NCBI RefSeq assembly: GCF_020026455.1
Contig: NZ_JAHHQJ010000002.1
Coordinates: 124,001-188,000, forward strand
DNA: 64,000 nt
Direction of reading: 5' to 3'
Source: Alistipes sp.
GTDB lineage: Bacteria > Bacteroidota > Bacteroidia > Bacteroidales > Rikenellaceae
A program made the position numbers and the translations under genes. The notes beneath the pieces are model-generated. The model was not told the origin of the DNA, searched no databases, and was given only the letters and a program-made list of their open reading frames with translations. Of this stretch, positions 46,974-55,757 are shown piece by piece (the first letter of the stretch is position 1; each line of letters starts with the position of its first letter).

Positions 46974-48329
46974 TCAGAAAGTGTATTGCAGCATCACGTT
47001 CACGCGGTTGGCGCGGCCCTTGTCGTTCGACATGTCCTTGCGCGAACCGTAGAGGTACTCGCCGGCCACCTTGCAGCGCGGGGTGAGCGAATAGAAAATG
47101 TTGCCGAAGATATACTGTCCCTGCTTGTACTGACTCTCGGAGTAGAAACCGTGGCTGTGCTGCACGCGGACGGTCGAATAACCGCCCGAGATGAACAGAC
47201 GCCGGGTCAGGTTGATCTGCGCCGCGGCCTGCCAGCCCCACATGGGCATGGTCTGGATCCGGTCGGGATTCTCCGGGTCGGGCGTGAAGTCGAGTCCCGA
47301 ACCGGTCAGATCCTGGATATACGGGGTGATGCCCTTGCCGTAGACGCCGTTCATGAAGAGCTGCAGCGGCTGCACCACCTTGATCGTGCCGCTGAACTGC
47401 ACGCCCCATCCCAGCAGCGAGGTGTTGTTGCCCGTGCGGAGGTTGTGGAGGTACATGTTGCGCAAGACGGCCGACGCCCGGATGTGGCTGTCGCGGTTGG
47501 GACCCCAGGCATACTGGAAGTAGACCGGGAAATCGGGGACGCGCTGCTTCAGCGCCGCGAAATTGGCGTTGTAGGTACCGCTGACCGACGGCATCTCGGC
47601 CGCAACGCCCAACTTGAGGTGGTTGTCGACAAAGGCCCGTTCATAGCGGATCAACGTGGCGAAGTTGAAGTTGTATGCGTTGGGGCCCTCGAAATCGATG
47701 GTCGTCGGGGCTGCCGAGAGGTCGCAGAAGGTCGTCACGTCGCGTCCCAGCGTCAGGCCCAGAAACGAGACGTAGGCCGAACGCAGGCGGGGCATGTAGC
47801 TGCCCGTGGCGCCTCCGCGGAAGTCGGCATCCATGAACACGACCACGCGGCCCAGCGCCCGGGTGTTGGTGATGCCCTTCATGAACAGACGCGAGGTCGA
47901 AGCGTCCATCATCAGCTTCTGCCGGGTATCGTAATTGCCGTGAACGGGGATGTTGTAGGTCACGAAGTCGATGTTGTCGACAATGCCGTCGAAGTCATAC
48001 CCGACGCGGAGGTTGACGAAACCGCCCATCGAGAAGGAGAAGCGGTTGTTCTTCGTGGCGAATACGAACTGCGGTTTCTCGACCTGCTGGAAGCCCGGAC
48101 GGTGGGTCTCGATGTAGTCCTGCGTGGCGTCGTCCATGGCCTTGCGATTGAGCGCTGCCGCCTGCTGCATCGCATGAGGCCCGTAGTTGTAGATGGTGTC
48201 CACCTCGTGCATCGAGATCAGATAGACCGTGGGCGAATACCCGTCGCACATGTCCTTGCATCCGTGGCGCTGCGCCGAGGCAGAACCCGCAAGCAGCAGA
48301 GCCACGATTAAAAGTCGAAATGTTTTCAT
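46974..48329 (-). CDS. outer-membrane porin, DcaP-like
   Basis: 451 residues from ATG 48329, signal peptide MKTFRLLIVALLLAGSASA. The pattern of strands and landmarks such as FSMGGFVNLRVGYDF, TRLFMKG-like SRLFMKGITN, and YVSFLGLTLGRDVTTFCDL fits the DcaP-like trimeric porins; the protein ends MLQYTF with the terminal Phe. The mature start has an odd Cys-containing stretch, RHGCKDMCDG. A helical N-terminal segment (HAMQQAAALNRKAMDDATQDYIE) may form a coiled coil, as in DcaP. Solute unknown. Monocistronic. Confidence 0.78.
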   Translation of the reverse strand: MKTFRLLIVALLLAGSASAQRHGCKDMCDGYSPTVYLISMHEVDTIYNYGPHAMQQAAALNRKAMDDATQDYIETHRPGFQQVEKPQFVFATKNNRFSFSMGGFVNLRVGYDFDGIVDNIDFVTYNIPVHGNYDTRQKLMMDASTSRLFMKGITNTRALGRVVVFMDADFRGGATGSYMPRLRSAYVSFLGLTLGRDVTTFCDLSAAPTTIDFEGPNAYNFNFATLIRYERAFVDNHLKLGVAAEMPSVSGTYNANFAALKQRVPDFPVYFQYAWGPNRDSHIRASAVLRNMYLHNLRTGNNTSLLGWGVQFSGTIKVVQPLQLFMNGVYGKGITPYIQDLTGSGLDFTPDPENPDRIQTMPMWGWQAAAQINLTRRLFISGGYSTVRVQHSHGFYSESQYKQGQYIFGNIFYSLTPRCKVAGEYLYGSRKDMSNDKGRANRVNVMLQYTF

Positions 48330-48444
48330 AAGCCGAATGAATTTGGTTTTATTAATGTTCCTGCTCGTTCTCAAAGAGTTGTAGCACAACGGACAAATCA
48401 GCAAGTTGTATGCCAAAGAAAACCGCGGGAAACGCATTTTTTCG

Positions 48445-48452
48445 TATCTTTG
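48445..48452 (+). promoter_or_regulatory. -7 promoter box for the phosphoesterase/RibD-like pair
   Basis: TATCTTTG, 23 bases before the ATG at 48476; the -33 element is not clear. Confidence 0.6.
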
Positions 48453-48475
48453 CCCGATATTAAATAATAAGGTAT

Positions 48476-49624
48476 ATGCTCTTTTTTCTGACACTGATAC
48501 TCACCCTGACGGCCATCGCCGCCGATTTCATCCACTTCCGCCGCCGGAAGCGGCCCGTGCACCGCGCACTGGTGGCGTGGATCGCCGCAACCGATGTCCT
48601 GCCGATCCTCTCGGCGCTCATAAATCTCGTCAGCCGCGACAACAGCCCCGGGCTGATGTACCTCTACATGTGGCTGTTCTGGGCGTGGATCATCACCGTT
48701 CTGCCGCGCCTGACGTTCTATGCGTTCAACTTCGTGAACCTGCGCCGCACGGGCTACGTCGCGGCCGGTGCGTTCGTGCTGTTCATCCTCTGGGGCACGA
48801 CCCTGGGACGCACCTCCATCCGCGTCAACCGGGTGGAGATCTGCTCCGAGCGCATTCCCGAGGCCTTCGACGGCTTTCGGTTTGTGCAGATCACCGACAT
48901 GCACGTCGGGACCCTCGTCTGTCCCGAACGCGAACTGACGCGGCTGGCCGACAGCGTGAACGCCCTGCGTCCCGAGGCGGTGTTCTTCACGGGCGACCTG
49001 GTGAACATCCGCGCCGGGGAGCTGGACGAACGCACCACGGCACTCCTGCGGCGGATCGCGGGCCCGGTCTGGTCGGTCACGGGCAACCACGACGTAGGGA
49101 CCTACATCAAGGATTCGCTGCGTTTTCCGGCGGCCCGCGAAGCCCGCGAGGTGATCGCACGCCAGCAGGCGATGGGGTGGACCATTCTGGAGGACACGAC
49201 CGTCTATCTGCGGCGCGGCGCCGACAGCATCTCGCTCACGGGGCTGTCGTTCGATCCCGCACTGCGCAAACGCCGCCACGACCGCAACCTGCCGGGAACG
49301 GCCATCCCCAGGGCATACGCCGGAGTTCCGGATTCGCTCTACAACATCACCCTCGTCCATCTGCCGCAGCTCTGGGAGCAGATCACAGCCTCCGGCTACG
49401 GCGACCTGACGCTTTCGGGGCACGTACATTCGATGCAGCTGAAAATCAGGCCCTGGGGTCGCGGCTGGTCGCCCGCCGAATGGGTCTACAAACACTGGAG
49501 CGGACGCTACGACACGGGGCGCCACACACTTTATATCAACGACGGCACGGGATATGTTGCATATCCCATGCGGCTGGGCGCATGGCCCGAAGTCACCCTG
49601 TTTACCTTGAAACGATGCAGATAA
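48476..49624 (+). CDS. membrane-anchored calcineurin-like metallophosphoesterase
   Basis: 382 residues. Four membrane helices in the first 110 residues (MLFFLTLILTLTAIAAD..., LMYLYMWLFWAWIITVL, GYVAAGAFVLFILWG), then the phosphoesterase domain: ITDMHVG (DxH), FFTGDLVN (GD), VTGNHDVG (GNHD), LSGHVHSMQ (GHxH). YkuE/LpxG-type enzymes of this build act on phospholipid or lipid-A precursors; the substrate is not known. The RibD-like gene starts inside its last codons (10-base overlap), which points to translational coupling. Confidence 0.88.
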   Translation: MLFFLTLILTLTAIAADFIHFRRRKRPVHRALVAWIAATDVLPILSALINLVSRDNSPGLMYLYMWLFWAWIITVLPRLTFYAFNFVNLRRTGYVAAGAFVLFILWGTTLGRTSIRVNRVEICSERIPEAFDGFRFVQITDMHVGTLVCPERELTRLADSVNALRPEAVFFTGDLVNIRAGELDERTTALLRRIAGPVWSVTGNHDVGTYIKDSLRFPAAREAREVIARQQAMGWTILEDTTVYLRRGADSISLTGLSFDPALRKRRHDRNLPGTAIPRAYAGVPDSLYNITLVHLPQLWEQITASGYGDLTLSGHVHSMQLKIRPWGRGWSPAEWVYKHWSGRYDTGRHTLYINDGTGYVAYPMRLGAWPEVTLFTLKRCR

Positions 49625-50694
49625 CATTATCTTTCGCCACAACGGCCGACGGCTACCTGGACGACAACAGCCCCCGGCGGCTGATGATCTCGACACCCGA
49701 AGACTGGGAGGCGGTCCAGCGTCTCCGGGCCTCGCACGACGCAATCCTCGCGGGGGCCGAAACACTGCGGCGCGACGATCCCGCACTGCTCCTGCGCGAT
49801 GCCGCGGCACGGGAACTGCGCCGTGCCAGGGGCCTGCGTCCCGACCTGACGAAAGTCACCCTCACACACTCGGGGCGGCTCTCACCGTCGCTGCGATTCT
49901 TCACGGAGGGCGACGCGGAGCGCTACGTGTTTTCAAACCGAGAAATCCCCGAATTAAAAGGGATTGCGGAGGTCATCTCAAGCGAAGGTTCAATTACGGC
50001 CGCAGGGATGGTCACCGAACTCGAAAAGCGCGGCGTGGAGCGCCTGCTGGTCGAAGGGGGCGCCTGCGTCCTAAACATGTTCCTGGCCGAAGGAATGGCC
50101 GACACGGTGCGCCGGGCCATCAATCCGCAGCTGACGCTGAGCCCGGAGCGGGGCGGCGCCCGGTTCCGGTTCGAGATTCCGGAGGGGGCCGCATGCCGGT
50201 GGGAAAATCAGGGAGGCATGGAGGTTGCAATCTGCACGCTGCGTCCCGACACCCGTGACGAAGACCTCCGCTATCTGGAGCAGGCGGTGGCCGAAGGGCT
50301 GCGCTGCCGGCCCAGCCGGACCTCCTATTGTGTCGGGGCCGTGGTGGTGCTTCCCGACGGAAGGACCTTCACGGGATACACCCACGAGACTTCGCCCACG
50401 CACCATGCCGAGCAGGAGGCCATCCGCAAGGCACTGGCCGCAGGCGCTGAACTGCGCGGGGCGGCGATCTACTCCTCGATGGAGCCGTGTTCGCAGCGGA
50501 AAAGCGAACCGGAGAGCTGCACGCAGCTGATCCTGCGTCACGGATTCGCACGCGTGGTCTTTGCGCTGTACGAACCCGACCGGTTCGTCTGCTGCCGCGG
50601 GGCGCAGACGCTGCGCGAAGCGGGGGTCGACGTGCGGGTCTACCCCGAACTGGCCGAAGGAGTGCGCCGGGCCAACGCCCACCTCGGGGAGTAA
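49615..50694 (+). CDS. RibD-like reductase-deaminase with reversed domain order
   Basis: 359 residues. Residues 1 to about 208 are a RibD_C/dihydrofolate-reductase-like domain (LSFATTADGYLDD, AGAETLRRDDP, LLVEGGACVLNMFL). Residues about 215-345 are a cytidine-deaminase-fold domain with the zinc motif HAEQEA (264-269), EPCSQRKSEPESC (290-302) and GAVVVLPDG. In E. coli RibD the deaminase comes first and the reductase second, so here the order is swapped. The zinc-site spacing SSMEPCSxRxSxPxSC also differs from the usual TLEPCSHxGRTPPC of RibD. It may make the riboflavin precursor, or act in a related pyrimidine pathway; not resolved here. Start at 49615 overlaps the phosphoesterase gene by 10 bases. 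Confidence 0.83.
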   Translation: MQITLSFATTADGYLDDNSPRRLMISTPEDWEAVQRLRASHDAILAGAETLRRDDPALLLRDAAARELRRARGLRPDLTKVTLTHSGRLSPSLRFFTEGDAERYVFSNREIPELKGIAEVISSEGSITAAGMVTELEKRGVERLLVEGGACVLNMFLAEGMADTVRRAINPQLTLSPERGGARFRFEIPEGAACRWENQGGMEVAICTLRPDTRDEDLRYLEQAVAEGLRCRPSRTSYCVGAVVVLPDGRTFTGYTHETSPTHHAEQEAIRKALAAGAELRGAAIYSSMEPCSQRKSEPESCTQLILRHGFARVVFALYEPDRFVCCRGAQTLREAGVDVRVYPELAEGVRRANAHLGE

Positions 50695-50740
50695 GACGGG
50701 TACAATTTGTGGCCATAAGGACCTAAAAATGTCCGAAATG

Positions 50741-50782
50741 TCCTCCCCGCCGGAGGAGATATTGCAAGAAAATCTATATTTG
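50741..50782 (+). promoter_or_regulatory. -7 box with an upstream inverted repeat before the TolC-like gene
   Basis: TATATTTG (50775-50782) lies 22 bases before the ATG at 50804. TCCTCC-N5-GGAGGA (50741-50757) sits where a -33 element would be; no TTTG is found there. It could be a repressor site, but no regulator gene is adjacent. Confidence 0.4.
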
Positions 50783-50803
50783 CCCAATAAACGCATGAAT
50801 AGT

Positions 50804-52267
50804 ATGAAAATAGCTGTCACGATCGCCTTCATGGCGGTGGCGACGATCCCGGCTGCGGTGTCCGCACAGGAGGCCGGGCAGATGCTCTCGCTCGACGAGG
50901 CGGTCGCCGTCACCCTCACGGAGAACCCTGCGCTGAAAGCCGCGGCCTACGAGGAGCGCGCCGCACAGCAGCAGCGCCGCGCGGCCATCGGCCTTCGCAT
51001 ACCGCAGATCAGCCTCACGGGCGCATACGCTTACATGGCCAAGGACATCGGCTTCGACTTCAACGACTTGAAAGGCCCCGTCAAAGAGGGCGTGACGGGC
51101 GGACTGTCGGCGCTCGTGCAGAACGGACTGCTCCCCGCCGACAAGATTCCGACGCTTCAGGGGCTGCTGAACCCGATGATGAATGCCGACTGGTTCCTCA
51201 AGGTGCAGGACCAGAGCCTCGGATTCGTGGGCGGTCAGGTGAGCGTCCCGATCTGGATGGGCGGCAGGATCAACGCCGCGAACCGCGCCGCGCGGATCAA
51301 CGAGAAGACGGCCGTCGCGCAGGGCAACCAGACCCGCAATGCGCTGATCTCGGAGCTCGTCGAGCGTTATTTCGGTCTGGCACTCGCCACGCAGGTCGTC
51401 GCCGTGCGCCAGCAGGTGGTGGACGGCGTGCGCAGGCATCTGGAGGACGCCCGGGCCCTCGAACGCAACGGCATGATCGCCCAGAGCGAACTTCTCTACG
51501 TGGAGTTCAAGATGGCCGAGGCCGAACGGGAGCTGGCCAACGCCAAACTGCAGGTCGAGACCGTAGCCAGCGCGCTGTCGAACACCCTGGGGCGCGAAAG
51601 CGACTGGCGCCCGGTGACGGCGATGTTCCTGCTCGAAAAGGTCGAGGATCTGGCCTATTATCAGGACCTTGCGCAGGCACGCAACCCGCTGCTCAATCAG
51701 GTGTCGCTCAAACACGAACTGGCCCGGGAGGGCATGCGCGCCCAGCGAGCCGATTTTCTGCCGCAGGTGGCGGCCATCGGCGGCGGCTCGTTCTACAACT
51801 ACCAGGTCGCGGGGCTCGTGCCGCGCTGGGCCGTGGGTGTGGGGGTCAACATCAAGCTCTTCGACGGTCTCAACCGCGAATACAGGTATTCGGCCGCCAG
51901 GCAGACCGTGCGCCGCGTGGGCGAGCTGCAGAAAAAGGCCGGAAAGGAGATTGAGGTGCTGGTGGAGAAACTCTACAACCAGATGATGAACTACCGCAAC
52001 CAGATAACCTCGATCGATGCGTCGCTCAAATTCGCCGAGGAGTATCTCCGGATGAAGAACGCCGCATTCCTCGAAGGGATGAGCTCCTCGACCGACCTGA
52101 TCGACGCCGAGCTCAACCTCGCGGGAGTGCGCACCCAGCGCCTGCAGGCGGCCTACAACTACGACCTGCTGCTGGCCCAACTGCTCGAGGCCGCGGGCAT
52201 CAGCGACGAATATCCCTCCTACGCGCGCCGCAACGACGCCCGGGTGGTTCTCTTTGACAAAAAATAA
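50804..52267 (+). CDS. TolC-family outer-membrane efflux protein
   Basis: About 487 residues. Signal peptide MKIAVTIAFMAVATIPAAVSAQ; an ATG 9 bases upstream (50795) is an equally possible start. Two outer-membrane-factor repeats can be followed, with long helices (AAYEERAAQQQRRAAIGLRIPQISL; RQTVRRVGELQKKAGKEIEVLVEK) and strand regions (ISLTGAYAYMA, VGVGVNIKLFDG). Forms the outer-membrane channel for the HlyD/ABC-2 genes that follow at 12 bases. Confidence 0.92.
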   Translation: MKIAVTIAFMAVATIPAAVSAQEAGQMLSLDEAVAVTLTENPALKAAAYEERAAQQQRRAAIGLRIPQISLTGAYAYMAKDIGFDFNDLKGPVKEGVTGGLSALVQNGLLPADKIPTLQGLLNPMMNADWFLKVQDQSLGFVGGQVSVPIWMGGRINAANRAARINEKTAVAQGNQTRNALISELVERYFGLALATQVVAVRQQVVDGVRRHLEDARALERNGMIAQSELLYVEFKMAEAERELANAKLQVETVASALSNTLGRESDWRPVTAMFLLEKVEDLAYYQDLAQARNPLLNQVSLKHELAREGMRAQRADFLPQVAAIGGGSFYNYQVAGLVPRWAVGVGVNIKLFDGLNREYRYSAARQTVRRVGELQKKAGKEIEVLVEKLYNQMMNYRNQITSIDASLKFAEEYLRMKNAAFLEGMSSSTDLIDAELNLAGVRTQRLQAAYNYDLLLAQLLEAAGISDEYPSYARRNDARVVLFDKK

Positions 52268-52279
52268 CAAGCAAACGAT

Positions 52280-53269
52280 ATGAAACGAAGCAACGTAATC
52301 GGAATTCTGGCAGCCGCAGCGGTCATCGTCCTCTCGGTCGTACTGATCAGCTGGTACCTCACCAAACGAACCCCGACGCTGATTCAGGGCACGGTGGAGT
52401 GCACCACCTACAAAGCCTCGTCAAAGGTGCCGGGCCGCATCGACGACATGAAAGTGACCCAGGGCGAAAGCGTGGAGAAGGGGCAGCTCCTCTACACGCT
52501 CTCGACCCCCGAACTGGAGGCCAAGCTCCGGCAGGCCGAGGCCGTGAAGAGCGCCGCCGCCGCACTGGACGCCATGGCGCTGGCCGGCGCCCGCGTGCAG
52601 CAGATCGAGGCCGCGATGAACATGTGGCAGAAGGCGCAGGCCGGGCTGGAACTGGCCCGCAAGACCTACGAGCGGGTGCAGAACCTCTACAACGACGGGG
52701 TGGTGCCGGCCCAGAAGCTCGACGAGGCCACGGCCAACTACAAGGCCATGGAGGCCACGGCTCTGGCGGCCAAGGCGCAGTATGACATGGCTACGGACGG
52801 TGTCCGCAAGGAGGACAAGGAGGCCGCCGCAGCCCGTGTCCGTCAGGCCGAAGGGGCTGTCAGCGAGGTGGAGTCGTACATCGGCGACGCAATGGTCTAT
52901 GCTCCCGTGACGGGTGAAATCGCGACGATCATCGCCGAGGAGGGCGAGCTGGTCGGCAGCGGCTATCCGGTGGTCGCCATCCTCGACATGAGCGACATGT
53001 GGGTGACCTTCAACGTGAAGGAGACGCTGCTCCCGGGCCTGCGGATCGGGACCCGCATGAACGGATATGTCCCGGCGCTGGACCGCGACGTGGAATTCGA
53101 AGTGACCTACATCTCCCCGCAGGCCGATTTCGCTACGTGGTCGGCCACACGCACGCAGGGCGGGTTCGACATCCGCACCTTCGCCATCAAGGCCAAGGCC
53201 GTCACCGAAACCGCGGACATGCGCCCCGGCATGAGCGTGCTCGTCGACTGGGACCAAATCGGAAAGTAA
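52280..53269 (+). CDS. HlyD family membrane-fusion protein (YhiI-like)
   Basis: 329 residues, one N-terminal membrane anchor (about 8-27), lipoyl halves flanking a helical hairpin (about 70-190; QQIEAAMNMWQKAQAGLELARKTYERVQ), second half GDAMVYAPVTGEIATIIAEEGELV, then a beta-barrel domain (VTFNVKETLLPGLRIGT). Matches adaptors of ABC-2 exporters such as YhiI/YbhG. Encoded between the TolC-like gene and the two permeases, 12 and 3 bases away. Confidence 0.92.
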   Translation: MKRSNVIGILAAAAVIVLSVVLISWYLTKRTPTLIQGTVECTTYKASSKVPGRIDDMKVTQGESVEKGQLLYTLSTPELEAKLRQAEAVKSAAAALDAMALAGARVQQIEAAMNMWQKAQAGLELARKTYERVQNLYNDGVVPAQKLDEATANYKAMEATALAAKAQYDMATDGVRKEDKEAAAARVRQAEGAVSEVESYIGDAMVYAPVTGEIATIIAEEGELVGSGYPVVAILDMSDMWVTFNVKETLLPGLRIGTRMNGYVPALDRDVEFEVTYISPQADFATWSATRTQGGFDIRTFAIKAKAVTETADMRPGMSVLVDWDQIGK

Positions 53270-53272
53270 GCG

Positions 53273-54451
53273 ATGCCCGGATTCCTGCACAATACCTGCG
53301 CCGTGATGCGCCGCGAGACGGGCCGGATCTCCCGTCAGCCGATGTACCTCGTGCTGATGGTCGTCCTGCCCGTGGTGTCGTTCGCGTTTTTCGCCCTGCT
53401 GTTCAACCAGGGCGCGATCCGCAACATCCCGATCGCCGTCCTGGACCAGGACAACACGACGCTTTCGCGCAAGGCCGTGCAGATGATCGACGACACCCCG
53501 ACGGCAATGGTGGCCTACGGCATCCAGAGCATGGACGAGGGCCAGCGGCTGATGCGCGAGGGACAGATCATGGCCGTCGTGCAGATCCCGGCCTTCTTCG
53601 AGAAGAACATCCTGAGCAACAGGCAGACCCATCTCGAAAACTACGTCTCGGGGACGAACATCACGGTCAACGGACTGCTGTCGAAGGACATTCAGACCGC
53701 CGTAACGACCTTCTCGGCCGGCATTCAGCTCCAGCTGCTCCAGAAACAGGGACTCACGCAGCGGCAGGCCATGGCGCAGCTGATGCCCGTGCGCCTGAAC
53801 AAGCACGTGCTCTTCAATCCGCACATCAATTACGGATACTACCTCGCGCCGAGCTTCATGCCCATGATGCTGATAATCTTCGTGGTGATGGCCACCATCT
53901 TCGCCATCGGCACAGAGCTCAAGCGCGCCACGGCCCGCGAATGGCTCGCCTCAGGGAACGATTCGGTCGCGGCGGCGCTCGCAGGCAAGGTGCTGCCCAT
54001 CACGGCGGCGATGTTCCTGATCTCGCTGGCGATGCTGGTGATCAACTTCAAGATCGTGGGGACTCCGCTCAACGGCAGTCTCGCGGTGATTCTCGTCGGC
54101 ACGCTGCTCTTCATTCTGAGCTATCAGTCGATCTCGGTGCTGATCGTCGCGCTGCTGGCCAACCTGCGCCTATCGCTCTCGATCGGCGGCGGATATTCGG
54201 TGCTGGCCTTCACCTTTTCGGGCCTCACGTTCCCGGTCATGGCCATGTGGGAGCCCATACAGTGGGTGAGCAGGATCTTCCCGTTCACCTTCTACACCGA
54301 TCTCTTCGTCGACCAGATGCTCCGCGGCACGCCGTGGATCTACTCGCTGCCCGACCTGTGCTACATGTCGCTGTTCATCGTTTTACCGCTCCTGTGCCTG
54401 CCGCGTCTGAAAAGGGTATGCACGGAGGAAAAATTCTGGGGGAGATTGTGA
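53273..54451 (+). CDS. ABC-2 type permease (first of two)
   Basis: 392 residues. One membrane helix near residues 24-44 (LVLMVVLPVVSFAFFALLF), a large extracytoplasmic loop (about 50-200; IAVLDQDNTTLSRKAVQMI), then five helices from about 205 onward (MLIIFVVMATIFAIGTELKRATAREWL). The layout and this turn fit the YhhJ/YbhS permeases of drug exporters. No Walker motif, so ATP binding must come from another protein. The sequence overlaps neither neighbour: 3 bases after HlyD and one base before the second permease. Confidence 0.9.
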   Translation: MPGFLHNTCAVMRRETGRISRQPMYLVLMVVLPVVSFAFFALLFNQGAIRNIPIAVLDQDNTTLSRKAVQMIDDTPTAMVAYGIQSMDEGQRLMREGQIMAVVQIPAFFEKNILSNRQTHLENYVSGTNITVNGLLSKDIQTAVTTFSAGIQLQLLQKQGLTQRQAMAQLMPVRLNKHVLFNPHINYGYYLAPSFMPMMLIIFVVMATIFAIGTELKRATAREWLASGNDSVAAALAGKVLPITAAMFLISLAMLVINFKIVGTPLNGSLAVILVGTLLFILSYQSISVLIVALLANLRLSLSIGGGYSVLAFTFSGLTFPVMAMWEPIQWVSRIFPFTFYTDLFVDQMLRGTPWIYSLPDLCYMSLFIVLPLLCLPRLKRVCTEEKFWGRL

Positions 54452-54452
54452 T

Positions 54453-55688
54453 ATGAGCCGATTTACGAAACAAACAGCCTCTTACTGGAAACAGTTTGGA
54501 GCGGTCATCCGCAACGAATTCCGGACCATCTTCAAGGACGAAGGGGTGATGCTGATCCTGATTTTCGCCCTGATCATCTACGCCACGGCCTACTCGCTGG
54601 CCTACGGGTCGCAGGTGCTCCGCAACGTGCCGATCGGCGTGGTGGACGAATGCCGCACACCGACCAGCCGCAGTCTGATCAACACCTTCAACGCCGGGCC
54701 GAACGCCTATGTGGCCTACAACCCGACCTCGATGGAAGAGGCCAAAAAACTGTTCTACGACCGCAAAATCTACGGCGTGGTCTATATTCCGTCGGACTAC
54801 GAGGAGAAACTCTACGGCGGAGAGCAGGCCAACGTGGCGATTTACGCCGACGCCAGCTACTTCCTGATGTACCGCCAGGTTTTCCAGGAGGTGGTGGCCT
54901 CGATCGGCAAGACGGGGGCCATGGTCGAATTCCAGCGCCTGATCGCCAAGGGGGCCAATATCCCGCAGGCGCAGGCCACGACCCAACCCGTGATCTACCA
55001 GTCGCACAACCTGTTCAACCCCTATCTGGGCTACGGCACATTCGTCATGCCGGCGATCATCATGGTCATCATCCAGCAGACGATGCTGATCGGCATCGGC
55101 ATGATCGGCGGCACATGGCGCGAATTCGGCCTTTACCGCAAACTCTGCCCCGAAGGGCGGCGGCGGATGTCGACGCTGCCCGTCGTCCTGGGGCGCGGAC
55201 TGGTCTACGCGCTGATCTACGCCGTGACCTGCACCTATGTCCTCGGCCTGCACTACCGGCTGTTCCACTTCCCGATGAACGGCGCGACGGGAGCCGTCGT
55301 GCTCTTCATGGCAGCCTATCTGGCGGCCTGCATCGCCTTGGGAATCGCCGTCTCGACACTGTTCCGCTACCGCGAAAACTCGCTGCTGCTGTTGCTGTGG
55401 ACCTCGATCCCGGTGCTGATGCTCAGCGGCGTGTCGTACCCGCGGCAGGGAATCCCCGACTGGCTGTTCAACCTCGGGCAGCTGTTCCCGAGCAGCCACG
55501 GCGTCAACGGATTTATCCGCATCCAGACCATGGGAGCCTCGATTCCCGAGGTTTTCGCCGAAATCAAGTGGCTCGTCATCCTCACGGTCGTTTACGGCGG
55601 GCTGGCCTGCATCGGCATCCACCAGGTGATCGGCCGCGAGCAGCGCGAATACCTCACCCTGAAGAAGAACGGGGACGAAGGCCGCTAA
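54453..55688 (+). CDS. ABC-2 type permease (second of two)
   Basis: 411 residues, same build as the first permease: helix (about 32-50; GVMLILIFALIIYATAYSLA), extracytoplasmic domain (IGVVDECRTPTSRSLI...), then helices from about 190 (MPAIIMVIIQQTMLIGIGMIGGTWREF). The two probably form a heterodimer. No ATPase domain or gene is present on either side; after the stop a 27-bp perfect inverted repeat terminates transcription. The cluster therefore looks like TolC-HlyD-permease-permease with the ATPase missing or encoded elsewhere. Confidence 0.9.
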   Translation: MSRFTKQTASYWKQFGAVIRNEFRTIFKDEGVMLILIFALIIYATAYSLAYGSQVLRNVPIGVVDECRTPTSRSLINTFNAGPNAYVAYNPTSMEEAKKLFYDRKIYGVVYIPSDYEEKLYGGEQANVAIYADASYFLMYRQVFQEVVASIGKTGAMVEFQRLIAKGANIPQAQATTQPVIYQSHNLFNPYLGYGTFVMPAIIMVIIQQTMLIGIGMIGGTWREFGLYRKLCPEGRRRMSTLPVVLGRGLVYALIYAVTCTYVLGLHYRLFHFPMNGATGAVVLFMAAYLAACIALGIAVSTLFRYRENSLLLLLWTSIPVLMLSGVSYPRQGIPDWLFNLGQLFPSSHGVNGFIRIQTMGASIPEVFAEIKWLVILTVVYGGLACIGIHQVIGREQREYLTLKKNGDEGR

Positions 55689-55693
55689 CGGCT

Positions 55694-55753
55694 CCGTTTA
55701 CTCACAAAAGAGACGCCGGATTTTGGTCCGGCGTCTCTTTTGTGAGTAAACGG
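55694..55753. terminator. 27-bp perfect inverted repeat, bidirectional terminator
   Basis: Arms 55694-55720 and 55727-55753 match perfectly over 27 bp with a 6-base TTTTGG loop. It lies 6 bases after the permease stop and 5 bases before the stop of the convergent lipoprotein gene. The arms contain no long U tract, unlike the usual terminators here. Confidence 0.75.
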
Positions 55754-55757
55754 CAAT

